Shown: in pieces, positions 35,924 through 44,538 of the stretch | How the letters are laid out: each line of letters begins with the position of its first letter | How positions within the stretch are numbered: position 1 is the first letter of the stretch | DNA from: Faecalicatena contorta | Lineage (GTDB): Bacteria; Bacillota; Clostridia; Lachnospirales; Lachnospiraceae | Length of the DNA stretch: 64,000 nucleotides | Direction: 5' to 3' | Assembly: GCF_003149105.1 (NCBI RefSeq) | Contig: NZ_QGDS01000006.1 | Span: forward strand, 1 to 64,000 | The notes under the pieces: model-generated | The model's database searches: none | Told to the model about the DNA's origin: nothing | The model's input: only the letters and a program-made list of their open reading frames with translations | Made by a program: the position numbers and the translations under genes

Positions 35924-36997
35924 ATGCACAAACAGGATAAGATGACCCCGATGGAACGCTTGAATGCGTTTATGACAGGACAGCCCATGGATCGAATTCT
36001 GGCTATCCCGGTAGTTTGTTCCATGTCGGGAAAAGCCTGTGGAATGACCCACAAGACGAAAAGAAGTACAGCGGAAAATGAAGCACAGGCGCAAATTGCG
36101 TGTTATGAACGATTTGGAAATGACTTGTTAATTGCAGAATATGGACTGCATGGAGTTGGAATGGCATTGGGAAGCAAGATGAGTGATCCGGAAGATTCTG
36201 TACCGGCAATTTTAGAATATGCGCTTGAAAATTTGGCGGATGTGGACAAACTGGACCCTTCTTTGCTAAGTTTAGCAAAGGATGAGAAATTCCGCCTGCA
36301 TCTTGAAACTGTAAAAATTCTTGTGGAAAAAATGGGCAGTGAAATACCTACAGGAGTGCTGATTTCAGGACCGTTTACTGCAGCATCCAGTGTCTATAAG
36401 ACAGAATATCTGCTCAGAGCAACCCGGAAAGATAAAGAAAACCTGCATAAGCTGCTCCGGTTTTGCACTGATGGATTGAAAAAAATATACAGAGAATTCG
36501 TTGGGGCAGGAGCCATGATTTTATTCTGTGATCCAATTGCATCAGGAACAATTATCAGCAGGAAACAGTATCTGGAATTCGTATTGCCGTACACAAAGGA
36601 ATTGATGCAGGAGATTCATGATGCGGGCGGGATGGTATGTTATCATATATGCGGCGATACAACGGGTATCGTGGAGGATATGGTAGAATCAGGCTGTGAT
36701 ATGCTAAGCATTGATAACAAAGTGGATTTAAAACGTACAAAAGAGCGGATTGGTGATAAAGTACCTCTTCTGGGGAATGTAGATCCTGTGGAAATTTTAA
36801 TTTTAGGCGGACCAAAAGAAGTGGAACTGTCTGTGAAAAAATGCATTATGGATGCTTATGACAGCAAATGCGGATATATTCTGGCTTCGGGCTGTGATTT
36901 GAACGGAGATGTTCCACTGGAAAATTTGGATGCATTTATGGAAAGTGCAAGAAAATACGGGAAATACCCAGTAGGGCCGCAAAACTGGGAAGCATAG
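35924..36997 (+). CDS. UroD/MtaA-family corrinoid methyltransferase
   Basis: A 357-residue methyltransferase of the UroD/MtaA family. The zinc site is visible as YHICGDTTG (H-x-C, about residue 238) with a third ligand in ASGCDLNGDVPLENL near the C-terminus. LISGPFTAASSVYKTE is typical of the fold. These enzymes move a methyl group between a methylated donor or acceptor thiol and the corrinoid protein, here probably the product of the next gene. AAAGGAGG precedes ATG 35924. Donor versus acceptor role cannot be assigned from sequence. Confidence 0.85.
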   Translation: MHKQDKMTPMERLNAFMTGQPMDRILAIPVVCSMSGKACGMTHKTKRSTAENEAQAQIACYERFGNDLLIAEYGLHGVGMALGSKMSDPEDSVPAILEYALENLADVDKLDPSLLSLAKDEKFRLHLETVKILVEKMGSEIPTGVLISGPFTAASSVYKTEYLLRATRKDKENLHKLLRFCTDGLKKIYREFVGAGAMILFCDPIASGTIISRKQYLEFVLPYTKELMQEIHDAGGMVCYHICGDTTGIVEDMVESGCDMLSIDNKVDLKRTKERIGDKVPLLGNVDPVEILILGGPKEVELSVKKCIMDAYDSKCGYILASGCDLNGDVPLENLDAFMESARKYGKYPVGPQNWEA

Positions 36998-37026
36998 AAC
37001 CGAATAGTGAAGAGGAGGATAAACAA

Positions 37027-37677
37027 ATGGGTAAAAAAGAGGAGTATCTGAAAAGATTATCAGATGGAGTTGTTGAAATGGAAGAGGATGATGTGGCGGA
37101 GGCATGTCAGGAATATTTAGACGCAGGCTACCCTGCATTTGATGGTATTATGGAAGGGCTTGTAGATGGTATGAATCGTGCCAGCCAGCTTTATGAGGAA
37201 GAAGAGTATTTTGTAACGGATGTGCTTCTTTGTTCCGATGCTATGTATACGGGGCTTGATATCTTGCGCCCACATTTGCCGGACGAGGATGGAGAGACAA
37301 AGAAAAAAGGTGTTATTGGAGTCGTAGAAGGCGATACCCACGATATTGGAAAGAACCTTGTGAAAATCATGTTGGAAACAGCAGGATTTGAGATGACAGA
37401 TTTAGGGCGGGATGTGCCGCTGCAAAAATTTGTAGATACTGCAGAAGAAAAGAATGCGGATATGATTTGTATGTCTACTTTAATGACTACTACAATGGGG
37501 GGCATGGAGACCGTAATTCATATGCTGGAAGAAGCTGGTCTGAGGGAACAGGTAAAAGTGCTGATTGGCGGCGGCCCTATTTCTCAAAAATATGCAGACA
37601 AAATAGGTGCAGACGGTTATTCTGCCAATGCGGTGGAAGCAGTAAAACTTGCCAAAAGGCTTTTAAACATAGTATAG
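37027..37677 (+). CDS. Corrinoid protein (MtaC/MttC-like)
   Basis: A 216-residue methyl carrier. The N-terminal helical cap (1-90) precedes a Rossmann-like B12 domain with the base-off motif D-x-H-x-x-G in VVEGDTHDIGKNLVKIML (about 100), the SxL element as CMSTLMTTTM, and the GG loop VLIGGGPISQKYADKIGADGYS. The His is the lower cobalt ligand. It carries the methyl group between the UroD-type methyltransferases flanking it on either side. GAGGAGG before ATG 37027. Confidence 0.92.
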   Translation: MGKKEEYLKRLSDGVVEMEEDDVAEACQEYLDAGYPAFDGIMEGLVDGMNRASQLYEEEEYFVTDVLLCSDAMYTGLDILRPHLPDEDGETKKKGVIGVVEGDTHDIGKNLVKIMLETAGFEMTDLGRDVPLQKFVDTAEEKNADMICMSTLMTTTMGGMETVIHMLEEAGLREQVKVLIGGGPISQKYADKIGADGYSANAVEAVKLAKRLLNIV

Positions 37678-37687
37678 GAGAAAAGAT

Positions 37688-38704
37688 ATGATGACACCAA
37701 AAGAACGGTTGCAATTGGTATTAGAAAAGAAGCCTGTTGACAGGCCGCCCTGCATTTGCCCGGGGGGTATGATGAATATGGTGACCGCCGGGCTTATGGA
37801 TGCAGCAAATGTTTATATGCCGGATGCACATACGGATGCAAGGAAAATGGCAGACCTGGCGAAGGCAGTATATGAAAAAGACTGCTTTGAGAACTATGGC
37901 GTTCCTTTTTGTATGACGGTTGAGGCAGAGGAGATGGGAGCAAAAGTGGACTTTGGTTCTACTGTTTACGAACCTCATGTAGTAGCGTATGTGATTGATA
38001 CAGTGTGCAGCTGGGATAAGCTTCCCAGACTGGATTGTAACAATGGAAGGGCAAAAGTGGTACTGGATGCCATCCGCATATTAAGAGAGGAAACAGAGGG
38101 CGTTCCAATTGTGGGAAACCTGACAGGCCCTATCAGCACCGCCAGCTCTATTATGGAGCCTGTCATCTTTTATAAGGAACTCCGCAAGAAAAATGCAGAT
38201 GCGCATGCATATATGGAGTTTGTTACAGATCAGCTTATTGCGTTTGGAAGAGCCCAGATCGAAGCCGGAGCAGATGTGATTGCAATTTCAGATCCCAGCG
38301 GTACGGGAGAAATTATGGGACCCCAATATTTTCAGGAATTTGCAGTTACATACTTAAACAAATTGTTAGATGGATTGCAGAAGGAAAAACTGGGAACCAT
38401 TGTGCACATTTGCGGACAGATGAATCCAGTATATAAGGAAGTAAATCAGGTACATAGTGATATACTTAGTTTCGATTCTGTTGTGCCAATGAGGGAAGCG
38501 AGACAACACTTGCAGGAACGCATACTGATGGGGAATGTCAGTACCTATGCATTGGAATTTGCAGATCCGGAAAAGGTAAAAGCGCTGACTAGAAATTGTA
38601 TGAAAAATGGCTCCAATATTATATCACCGGCTTGCGGACTGGGTATGAAGTCACCGCTGGTAAATGTACAGGCTATTTTAGAGTGTCTGAAAGAGGAGGC
38701 GTAA
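37688..38704 (+). CDS. UroD/MtaA-family corrinoid methyltransferase
   Basis: A 338-residue paralogue of the gene at 35924, with the zinc motif VHICGQMNPVYKE (about residue 237) and a C-terminal Cys in SPACGLGMKSPLVNVQAI. NLTGPISTASSIMEP and ISDPSGTGEIMGPQYF complete the family pattern. With the other UroD-type protein it probably forms the donor and acceptor pair around the corrinoid protein. Begins MM at 37688/37691; either ATG could be used. Its stop is followed by the activator gene after 1 bp. Confidence 0.85.
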   Translation: MMTPKERLQLVLEKKPVDRPPCICPGGMMNMVTAGLMDAANVYMPDAHTDARKMADLAKAVYEKDCFENYGVPFCMTVEAEEMGAKVDFGSTVYEPHVVAYVIDTVCSWDKLPRLDCNNGRAKVVLDAIRILREETEGVPIVGNLTGPISTASSIMEPVIFYKELRKKNADAHAYMEFVTDQLIAFGRAQIEAGADVIAISDPSGTGEIMGPQYFQEFAVTYLNKLLDGLQKEKLGTIVHICGQMNPVYKEVNQVHSDILSFDSVVPMREARQHLQERILMGNVSTYALEFADPEKVKALTRNCMKNGSNIISPACGLGMKSPLVNVQAILECLKEEA

Positions 38705-38705
38705 G

Positions 38706-40304
38706 ATGACTGAAATCATCTTCAAACAAAGGGCGGGGCGCATTTCCTGTTCTGATGGAGACAATCTGATGCAAGTGTTGTTAGATAACGGAATTTTTGT
38801 TGATAATCCATGCAGCGGAAAAGGGCTTTGTGGAAAATGCAAAGTAAGAGTTCTGTCAGGAAATCCTTCCGTTATGTCGGATACAGAGAAAAAGCTGCTG
38901 AAGCAGGAGGAGATAGCGTCAGGCGTTCGGCTGTCATGTCTTACAGAGGTGTCAGGAGACATGGAAATTGAGCTGCTGCAAAAAGAAGGTCAGCACAAAG
39001 TGCTGACGAAAGGCTATATCCCGGAATTTGACAAGGACAGCTTTGCTGAAGGATATGGGATTAGTATTGATATCGGTACTACAACAGTTGTCACAGCGCT
39101 GATTGATTTGCGTACAGGGGAAGAACTTGCGGATGCTTCCATGATTAATGCCCAGAAACATTATGGCCTGGATGTTTTGACCAGAATCACATACGAATAT
39201 GAAAACCCGGAGGATGGAGCAGAAAAACTGCAGAAGGCCATTGTAAATTCTATTAATGGAATGATAGAAGAAGTTTGCCGGGAAGCAGAAGTCGATAAAT
39301 CTAAAATTTTGGAAATCGATGTGGCTGCAAACTGTACCATGCTTCATATGCTGCTGGGAGTGGATGCAAGAAGTATTGGAAAGTCCCCATATAAACCGCA
39401 ATTTTTGAAAGCCCAGGAGTTATTTGCGAGAGAGATTGGAATTCAGGCGGGACACGGTACAAAGCTATACTGTCTGCCGTCGGTATCCGGTTATATTGGA
39501 GCAGATATTGTGGCTGGGGCATATGTGTGCAGATTGCAGGAAGAGGCTGGTAATGTCTTGTTTATTGATATTGGTACCAATGGTGAAATCGTGCTTGCAA
39601 GCAAAGGAAGAATTTTATGCTGTTCCTGTGCTGCGGGGCCTGCACTGGAAGGGATGAATATCAGCTCGGGGATGCGGGCATCTGAAGGTGCAATAGAAGA
39701 TGTAAAGATAACAGAGAAGGGGATTGTGTTACAGACCATTGGCGACCAGGAACCGATAGGGATATGTGGAAGCGGAATTTTGGCTGTTGTAAAAGAATTG
39801 CTGGCAGCCGGAATTGTGAAAAAGACAGGCGTATTCGTGAAAAAGGAAAAACTTGCAGAAACAGATTACCGGTATCCCATGATCCGCCTAAATGGTACAA
39901 AGCGTGAATTTATTCTGCATGATGAACCGGAACTTTTAGTAACCCAGGGGGATGTACGGCAGGTACAACTGGCGAAAGGCGCTATTTTGTCGGGTTTTGT
40001 AGCATTACTAAATAAAGCAGGTATTCGTATGGAGGATTTGGATAAGGTGATGATAGCCGGCCAGTTTGGCGCGCATCTTCCGGCAGAATCGTTGACAGGA
40101 ACGGGCATCCTGCCAAATGCGGTACAAGATAAGCTGGAGTATGTGGGAAATTCATCTAAGACAGGTGCATACATGACATTAATGTCGAAGAAGGTAAAGC
40201 GGGAAATAGAGGCTCTGGCAGAGCGAATGGAGTATATGGAATTGGCAGAAACAGAAAACTATGAGCGGATATTTACAGACTGTATGATATTTCCGGAAAT
40301 ATAA
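38706..40304 (+). CDS. Corrinoid reductive activator, RamA/RACE-like (DUF4445)
   Basis: A 532-residue ATP-dependent activator that reduces Co(II) corrinoid protein back to the active Co(I) state. The N-terminal [2Fe-2S] ferredoxin domain shows NPCSGKGLCGKCKVRVLSG plus a later RLSCLTEV cysteine (residues about 37-80). An ASKHA-type nucleotide domain follows, with ISIDIGTTTVVTALIDL (about 118), LFIDIGTNGEIVLA (about 285), AAGPALEGMNISSGMRA and a C-terminal IAGQFGAHLPAESLTGTG. Its presence completes a methyltransfer system: methyltransferases, corrinoid carrier and repair enzyme. GAGGAGG precedes ATG 38706, and a terminator follows. Confidence 0.9.
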   Translation: MTEIIFKQRAGRISCSDGDNLMQVLLDNGIFVDNPCSGKGLCGKCKVRVLSGNPSVMSDTEKKLLKQEEIASGVRLSCLTEVSGDMEIELLQKEGQHKVLTKGYIPEFDKDSFAEGYGISIDIGTTTVVTALIDLRTGEELADASMINAQKHYGLDVLTRITYEYENPEDGAEKLQKAIVNSINGMIEEVCREAEVDKSKILEIDVAANCTMLHMLLGVDARSIGKSPYKPQFLKAQELFAREIGIQAGHGTKLYCLPSVSGYIGADIVAGAYVCRLQEEAGNVLFIDIGTNGEIVLASKGRILCCSCAAGPALEGMNISSGMRASEGAIEDVKITEKGIVLQTIGDQEPIGICGSGILAVVKELLAAGIVKKTGVFVKKEKLAETDYRYPMIRLNGTKREFILHDEPELLVTQGDVRQVQLAKGAILSGFVALLNKAGIRMEDLDKVMIAGQFGAHLPAESLTGTGILPNAVQDKLEYVGNSSKTGAYMTLMSKKVKREIEALAERMEYMELAETENYERIFTDCMIFPEI

Positions 40305-40375
40305 TTATATTTAAAGCCTCTAAGTTATATCTCTATTCATAAGGCTCTTAACAAAAATTTAAATGATAAAGATGC

Positions 40376-40409
40376 ACAGGGTTGATTGTTTTAATCAATC
40401 CTGTTTTTT
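40376..40409 (+). terminator. Terminator of the corrinoid methyltransferase operon
   Basis: ACAGG-TTGATT pairs with AATCAA-CCTGT with one bulged base on the 5' side and one on the 3' side, followed by TTTTTT. Confidence 0.75.
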
Positions 40410-40458
40410 AAAGATTATTATTGACAGTATATTTGCCTTTTTCTTGATTTCTTGAATA

Positions 40459-40489
40459 TCATGGAGGTCAAAACCCGACTGCTCCATGA
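40459..40489 (+). other. Hairpin in the intergenic region before the PfkB gene
   Basis: TCATGGAG (40459-40466) pairs perfectly with CTCCATGA (40482-40489). It follows a -35-like TTGACA at 40421-40426. Role unknown; the rest of 40410-40530 holds no gene. Confidence 0.35.
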
Positions 40490-40534
40490 GCGGAAGATGC
40501 CGGGACAACTTGAATGAATTTGTGCAAAATGCAT

Positions 40535-40569
40535 ATTACAAATGTCACAAGTTAACATGTTATTGTAAC
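40535..40569 (+). promoter_or_regulatory. Paired operator motif, PfkB operon
   Basis: ATTACAAATGTCAC (40535-40548) and a weaker copy with TTGTAAC (40556-40569) are centred 21 bp apart, just upstream of the -35 box at 40587. The same motif pair with the same 21-bp spacing occurs at 43388-43422 before the ABC transporter operon. Confidence 0.5.
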
Positions 40570-40586
40570 AAATACACAGAAAAATA

Positions 40587-40615
40587 TTGACTTTTTTTTA
40601 TCTAGTGTCTATGAT
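40587..40615 (+). promoter_or_regulatory. Promoter of the PfkB-aldolase-isomerase operon
   Basis: TTGACT (40587-40592) and TATGAT (40610-40615) are 17 bp apart. Transcription would start near 40622, after an ATG at 40616, which supports ATG 40649 as the true start of the kinase. Confidence 0.65.
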
Positions 40616-40648
40616 ATGAGTATTGTTGAAAGGAAGAAGGAGGGGCTT

Positions 40649-41773
40649 ATGAGTCATAAAAAGATTGTAGTTGCAGGTCACATAGCTTTGGATATTACTC
40701 CGGCATTCGAAAATACTTCCGGGCAGAGCTTTTCCGATATTTTAAAACCAGGAAAGCTTGTGAATGTAGGGGCAGCGCAAATCAGCAATGGTGGGTCGGT
40801 GTCCAACACGGGACTGGCTCTGCACAGGTTGGGGGCAGATGTAACATTAGTTGGAAAGACAGGAAAGGACCTGTTCGGCGAGATAGTGAGAAAGCAGATA
40901 AACGAGGCCGGATGCAGGATGGATATGATTCTTTCGGATACAGATGAGACTTCTTATACAATAGTGATTGCGCCTAAAGGCAGTGACAGAGCATTTCTCC
41001 ATGATTCGGGATGTAATAATTCATTTACCTATGATGAGATGAGAATGGAGACAATCCGGGAAGCCCAATATTTTCATTTTGGATATCCGACCATCATGCG
41101 GAAATTTTATGAAGATGATGGAGAGATGCTAGTACAGATGTACAGAGAGATGAAGCAAAAAGGGCTTGTGACCTCTTTGGATCTGGCACTTGTCGATCCA
41201 GATTCCGAGGCGGGAAAATGTGACTGGGAAAAGATTCTTGGCAGAGTTCTGCCTTATGTTGATTTTTTTGTGCCAAGCATTGAAGAAGTGGGATATATGT
41301 TGGATAAGAAACGCTATGACAGATGGCAGGAAGACGCAGGGGGAGAGGAGATTATTTCTGTATTATCTCTGAAACAGGACATTCTACCCATTGCAGAAAA
41401 GGCACTTTCTTTTGGATGCCGGGCGGTAATGGTCAAGTGCGGTGCAGCAGGAATGTATCTCAGAACATCCTCTGAAGAAGATATGAGAAAGGTGGATGCA
41501 GACCTGAAAGGCTGGGGCGGACAAAAGATTTTCCAGAAGAGCTATGTGCCGGAGCGGGTTTTGTCAGGAAGCGGAGCGGGAGATACCAGTATAGCGGCCT
41601 TTTTGAAATGTGTTATGGAAGGGGAAAGTCCTGAGAGAAGTCTGGAATATGCGGCTGCAACCGGGGCGTGCTGTGTCACTACATATGACACAATAAGCGG
41701 ACTTTTGGACTTTGAGGAACTTAGAAAAAAGATAGATAGCGGCTGGGAACAGCAGAGTCTGCTGATGTCATAA
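40649..41773 (+). CDS. PfkB family carbohydrate kinase
   Basis: A 374-residue sugar kinase of the ribokinase/PfkB family. It begins KKIVVAGHIALDITPAF, has NGGSVSNTGLALHRLGADVTLVGKTGKDLFG (about 50), and near the C-terminus the catalytic GSGAGDTSIAAFL (about 305), which replaces the usual GAGD-x-F. Longer than typical family members (about 310). The C-terminal region includes KSYVPERVLSG. It probably phosphorylates a ketose for the aldolase encoded next. I chose ATG 40649 because AGAAGGAGG lies before it and the promoter excludes the earlier in-frame ATG at 40616. Confidence 0.87.
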   Translation: MSHKKIVVAGHIALDITPAFENTSGQSFSDILKPGKLVNVGAAQISNGGSVSNTGLALHRLGADVTLVGKTGKDLFGEIVRKQINEAGCRMDMILSDTDETSYTIVIAPKGSDRAFLHDSGCNNSFTYDEMRMETIREAQYFHFGYPTIMRKFYEDDGEMLVQMYREMKQKGLVTSLDLALVDPDSEAGKCDWEKILGRVLPYVDFFVPSIEEVGYMLDKKRYDRWQEDAGGEEIISVLSLKQDILPIAEKALSFGCRAVMVKCGAAGMYLRTSSEEDMRKVDADLKGWGGQKIFQKSYVPERVLSGSGAGDTSIAAFLKCVMEGESPERSLEYAAATGACCVTTYDTISGLLDFEELRKKIDSGWEQQSLLMS

Positions 41774-41787
41774 AAAGGAGGAAAGCT

Positions 41788-42633
41788 ATGATAGTAACAT
41801 TAAAAACAATTTTGGGAATTGCAGATGCAAAAAAGACAGCAGTAGGGGCATTCAATGTAACAGAGCTGGAGGGAATCCAGGCAGTGCTTGGTGCGGCGGA
41901 AAAACTTGGACAGCCGGTAATTCTTCAGTTTGCCCCTGTACATGAAGAATATATTAAATTGGAAACCATGGGACCAATTATGGTGATGATGGCGGAAAAT
42001 GCAACTGTCCCGGTGTGTGTACATTTGGACCATTGCGGAGACTTTGACATGATTAACCGGGCACTTGAGATGGGATTCTCTTCCGTTATGTATGATGGTT
42101 CTATGCTTCCTTTTGAGGAGAATGTGGCGAATACAAGAGCTGCTGTGGAGATAGCATCAAAATACGGTGCCTCAGTCGAGGCCGAGATTGGTGCCATGAA
42201 CAGTGAAGATGGTTCTGCAGCAGATGACTGCTATACTGAACCAGATGAAGCAGAAAAATTTGTGGGGCTGACAGGTATTGATGCTCTAGCCTGCTCTTTC
42301 GGCACAGTACACGGTCTTTATAAAGCTGAGCCAAAGTTAGACTTTCCCCGAATCAAAGAAATTTATGATAAAATTGGAATCCCCATAGTAATGCATGGCG
42401 GAAGTGGTGTAAGTGACGAAGACTTTAAAAAATGTATTGCAAATGGTGTGAGAAAGATTAATTATTACACATACCGCGCAAAAGTGGGCGGAGAGTATGT
42501 AAAGAAAAAATGCATGGAGATAGAAGGGCCTGTATTTTTCCATGACATTACCTGCTGGGCAAGAGAGGTAATGATGGAGGATATTGAACATGCAATGAAA
42601 GTTTTCAGCGGCATAAGCGGAGAAAAGATATGA
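41788..42633 (+). CDS. Class II fructose/tagatose-bisphosphate-type aldolase
   Basis: A 281-residue zinc aldolase of the FbaA/GatY/KbaY family. Family blocks: GAFNVTELEGIQAVLGAAE, the metal/catalytic region VCVHLDHCGDFDMI (about 74-87), SSVMYDGSMLPFEEN, VEAEIGAMNSED (about 131), GTVHGLYKAEPKLDF, VMHGGSGVSDEDF (second metal His, about 205) and KINYYTYRAKVG. The usual NINTE motif is changed here to NYYTY, so substrate preference may differ. With the kinase and isomerase genes it probably cleaves a phosphorylated ketose to dihydroxyacetone phosphate and an aldehyde. AAGGAGG precedes ATG 41788; overlaps the next gene (ATGA). Confidence 0.88.
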   Translation: MIVTLKTILGIADAKKTAVGAFNVTELEGIQAVLGAAEKLGQPVILQFAPVHEEYIKLETMGPIMVMMAENATVPVCVHLDHCGDFDMINRALEMGFSSVMYDGSMLPFEENVANTRAAVEIASKYGASVEAEIGAMNSEDGSAADDCYTEPDEAEKFVGLTGIDALACSFGTVHGLYKAEPKLDFPRIKEIYDKIGIPIVMHGGSGVSDEDFKKCIANGVRKINYYTYRAKVGGEYVKKKCMEIEGPVFFHDITCWAREVMMEDIEHAMKVFSGISGEKI

Positions 42634-43307
42634 AAAGATCAGAAATAAATGCAGCTTTGAAGAAAATGGAAGCTATGATAAACAAGTGTCAGTTTAAACT
42701 TCCGCCCTTCTGCAGCTTTATCCCGGAAGACTGGCAGAATAAGGGTCACGAATATGATGAAATCAGAGATAATATGCTGGGATGGGATATTACGGATTAC
42801 GGGCTTGGAGATTTTGAGCATGTGGGATTTTCACTGATTACCCTGAGAAATGGAAATATAAAACTCGGGAAATATACAAAGATATATGCGGAAAAACTTT
42901 TATATCTGGGTGAAGGACAGGCAGCTGCCATGCATTTTCATTGGAATAAGATGGAGGATATTATCAACAGAGGTGGCGGAAATGTGCTGATTCGTGTGTA
43001 TAACTCCACAAAAGAAGGTGAGTTTGCGGATACTGATGTTGTTATCCACAGTGATGGAAGAGAGTACACCGTACCAGCAGGAACTCAGGTCAGACTTACC
43101 CCGGGGGAGAGCATTACTGTTTATCCATATATGTATCATGATTTTGAAGTGGAAAAGGGGAGCGGGGAAGTTTTGCTCGGAGAGGTTTCCATGTGCAATG
43201 ATGATAATACAGATAACAGATTCTATGAACCTATGGGACGTTTTCCGGAGATTGAGGAAGATGAGAGCCCGTATAGATTATTGTGCAATGAATATCCACA
43301 GGCATAA
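42630..43307 (+). CDS. D-lyxose isomerase family protein
   Basis: A 225-residue cupin-fold protein of the D-lyxose/D-mannose isomerase family. Metal-binding residues appear in AAAMHFHWNKMEDIINRGGG (His-x-His then Glu, about residues 92-99), with a further His in YPYMYHDFEVEKGSGEVLLGEVSMCNDD (about 172). N-terminal LPPFCSFIPEDW and GWDITDYGLGDF are typical. It would convert an imported aldose to the ketose used by the PfkB kinase. Overlaps the aldolase gene by ATGA, so the three enzymes are coupled. A strong terminator follows. Confidence 0.85.
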   Translation: MKRSEINAALKKMEAMINKCQFKLPPFCSFIPEDWQNKGHEYDEIRDNMLGWDITDYGLGDFEHVGFSLITLRNGNIKLGKYTKIYAEKLLYLGEGQAAAMHFHWNKMEDIINRGGGNVLIRVYNSTKEGEFADTDVVIHSDGREYTVPAGTQVRLTPGESITVYPYMYHDFEVEKGSGEVLLGEVSMCNDDNTDNRFYEPMGRFPEIEEDESPYRLLCNEYPQA

Positions 43308-43319
43308 TTGCCTTTATGT

Positions 43320-43358
43320 ACCGGCAGACACCGATTTTTGTTGTCTGCCGGTTTTTTT
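43320..43358 (+). terminator. Terminator of the kinase-aldolase-isomerase operon
   Basis: ACCGGCAGACA (43320-43330) pairs perfectly with TGTCTGCCGGT (43342-43352), followed by TTTTTTT. Confidence 0.9.
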
Positions 43359-43387
43359 GTCTAATATATGCTGTTTTGAAAAAATGC

Positions 43388-43453
43388 ATTACATTTGTCA
43401 TATAAGTTCTTACAAATGTAACTTGAAATTGATTACGTTGTACACTTGTACAA
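43388..43453 (+). promoter_or_regulatory. Operator cluster before the sugar ABC operon
   Basis: ATTACATTTGTCAT (43388-43401) and CTTACAAATGTAAC (43409-43422) are related motifs centred 21 bp apart. A separate palindrome TTGTAC-ACTT-GTACAA lies at 43438-43453. A -35 box TTGACA follows at 43465-43470, but no good -10 is seen, which fits an activator-dependent promoter. A two-component system is encoded downstream. Confidence 0.5.
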
Positions 43454-43511
43454 AAAAAGAAAGATTGACATAATAAATTTATATAAATTAGACAAAGGGA
43501 GGAAGAAAAAA

Positions 43512-44501
43512 ATGAAAAAAAGAATTTTAAGTGTATTATTGGCAGGGGCTCTTGCAGGTACCATGATTGTGGGATGCAGCAACGGAGAAAGTAAAAATGA
43601 GGGAAGCAAAAGTGAAAGTGCTGAGAGTAAAGAGGACTCTGGCGAACATTACAAATTTGCTTATACTTGCATGGATGGAACAAACCCATTCTTTGTAACA
43701 ATTGAAGATGAAATCAGAAAACAGGTTGAGGCAAATGGAGATGAATTGATTTCTACTGACCCGGCAAACGACGTATCGCTTCAGATTACTCAGGTAGAGG
43801 ATATGATATCTCAGAATATTGATGGTATCTTCCTGAATCCTGCTGAAGCAGAAGGTATCATGCCGGCATTGGATGCATTGAAGAGTGCGGAAGTACCAAT
43901 TGTCAATTTTGATACGGAGGTTGCTGACTTGTCTTATGTAGCATCATATACAGGATCTGATAACTATAATGCCGGCAAGGTATGTGGTGAAGACCTGGTT
44001 AAGAAGTGTCCGGATGGAGGAAAAATCATCGTGCTTGACAGCCCCACAATGAACTCTGTAACAGACAGAACAAATGGATTCCTGGAAGCCATTGAAGGAA
44101 AAGGATTTGAAATTGTGGCACAGCAGGATGCAAAAGGAAATCTGGAAGTGGCTATGGGAATTGCAGAAGACCTTCTTCAGGGAAATCGTGATATTGTAGC
44201 AATCTTTGGCGGAAATGATCCTACAGCACTTGGAGCACTTGCAGCAGCAAATGCAGCAGGCTTGAAAGATGTTAAGATTTATGGCGTAGATGGTTCACCA
44301 GACTTCAAAACAGAGCTGGCATCAGGAGATTCTCTCCTTGAAGGAACTGGAGCACAGTCACCAATCGCAATCGCACAGAAATCTGTAGAGATTATGTATA
44401 AAGTAATGAAAGGTGAGAAGGTAGACGACAGATATCCGGTTGAAACATTCTTAATTACTGCAGATGATGTAGAAGATTATGGAATAGATGGATGGCAGTA
44501 A
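43512..44501 (+). CDS. Sugar ABC transporter substrate-binding lipoprotein
   Basis: A 329-residue RbsB-type lipoprotein with signal peptide and lipobox (TMIVGC, Cys about 21), an acidic and serine-rich linker, and a type I binding domain (YKFAYTCMDGTNPFFVTIEDEIRKQ, about residue 48). Ligand-site blocks include IFGGNDPTALGALAAANAAG and YGVDGSPDFKTEL. It delivers the sugar, probably a pentose or hexose used by the upstream isomerase-kinase-aldolase set, to the importer encoded next. ATG 43512 has GGGAGG upstream. It is clearly paralogous to the lipoprotein at 47311: both end in IDGWQ. Confidence 0.92.
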   Translation: MKKRILSVLLAGALAGTMIVGCSNGESKNEGSKSESAESKEDSGEHYKFAYTCMDGTNPFFVTIEDEIRKQVEANGDELISTDPANDVSLQITQVEDMISQNIDGIFLNPAEAEGIMPALDALKSAEVPIVNFDTEVADLSYVASYTGSDNYNAGKVCGEDLVKKCPDGGKIIVLDSPTMNSVTDRTNGFLEAIEGKGFEIVAQQDAKGNLEVAMGIAEDLLQGNRDIVAIFGGNDPTALGALAAANAAGLKDVKIYGVDGSPDFKTELASGDSLLEGTGAQSPIAIAQKSVEIMYKVMKGEKVDDRYPVETFLITADDVEDYGIDGWQ

Positions 44502-44538
44502 AAGGTAGTATATCCGGAATCGGGAAGCAGGTGGAAGT

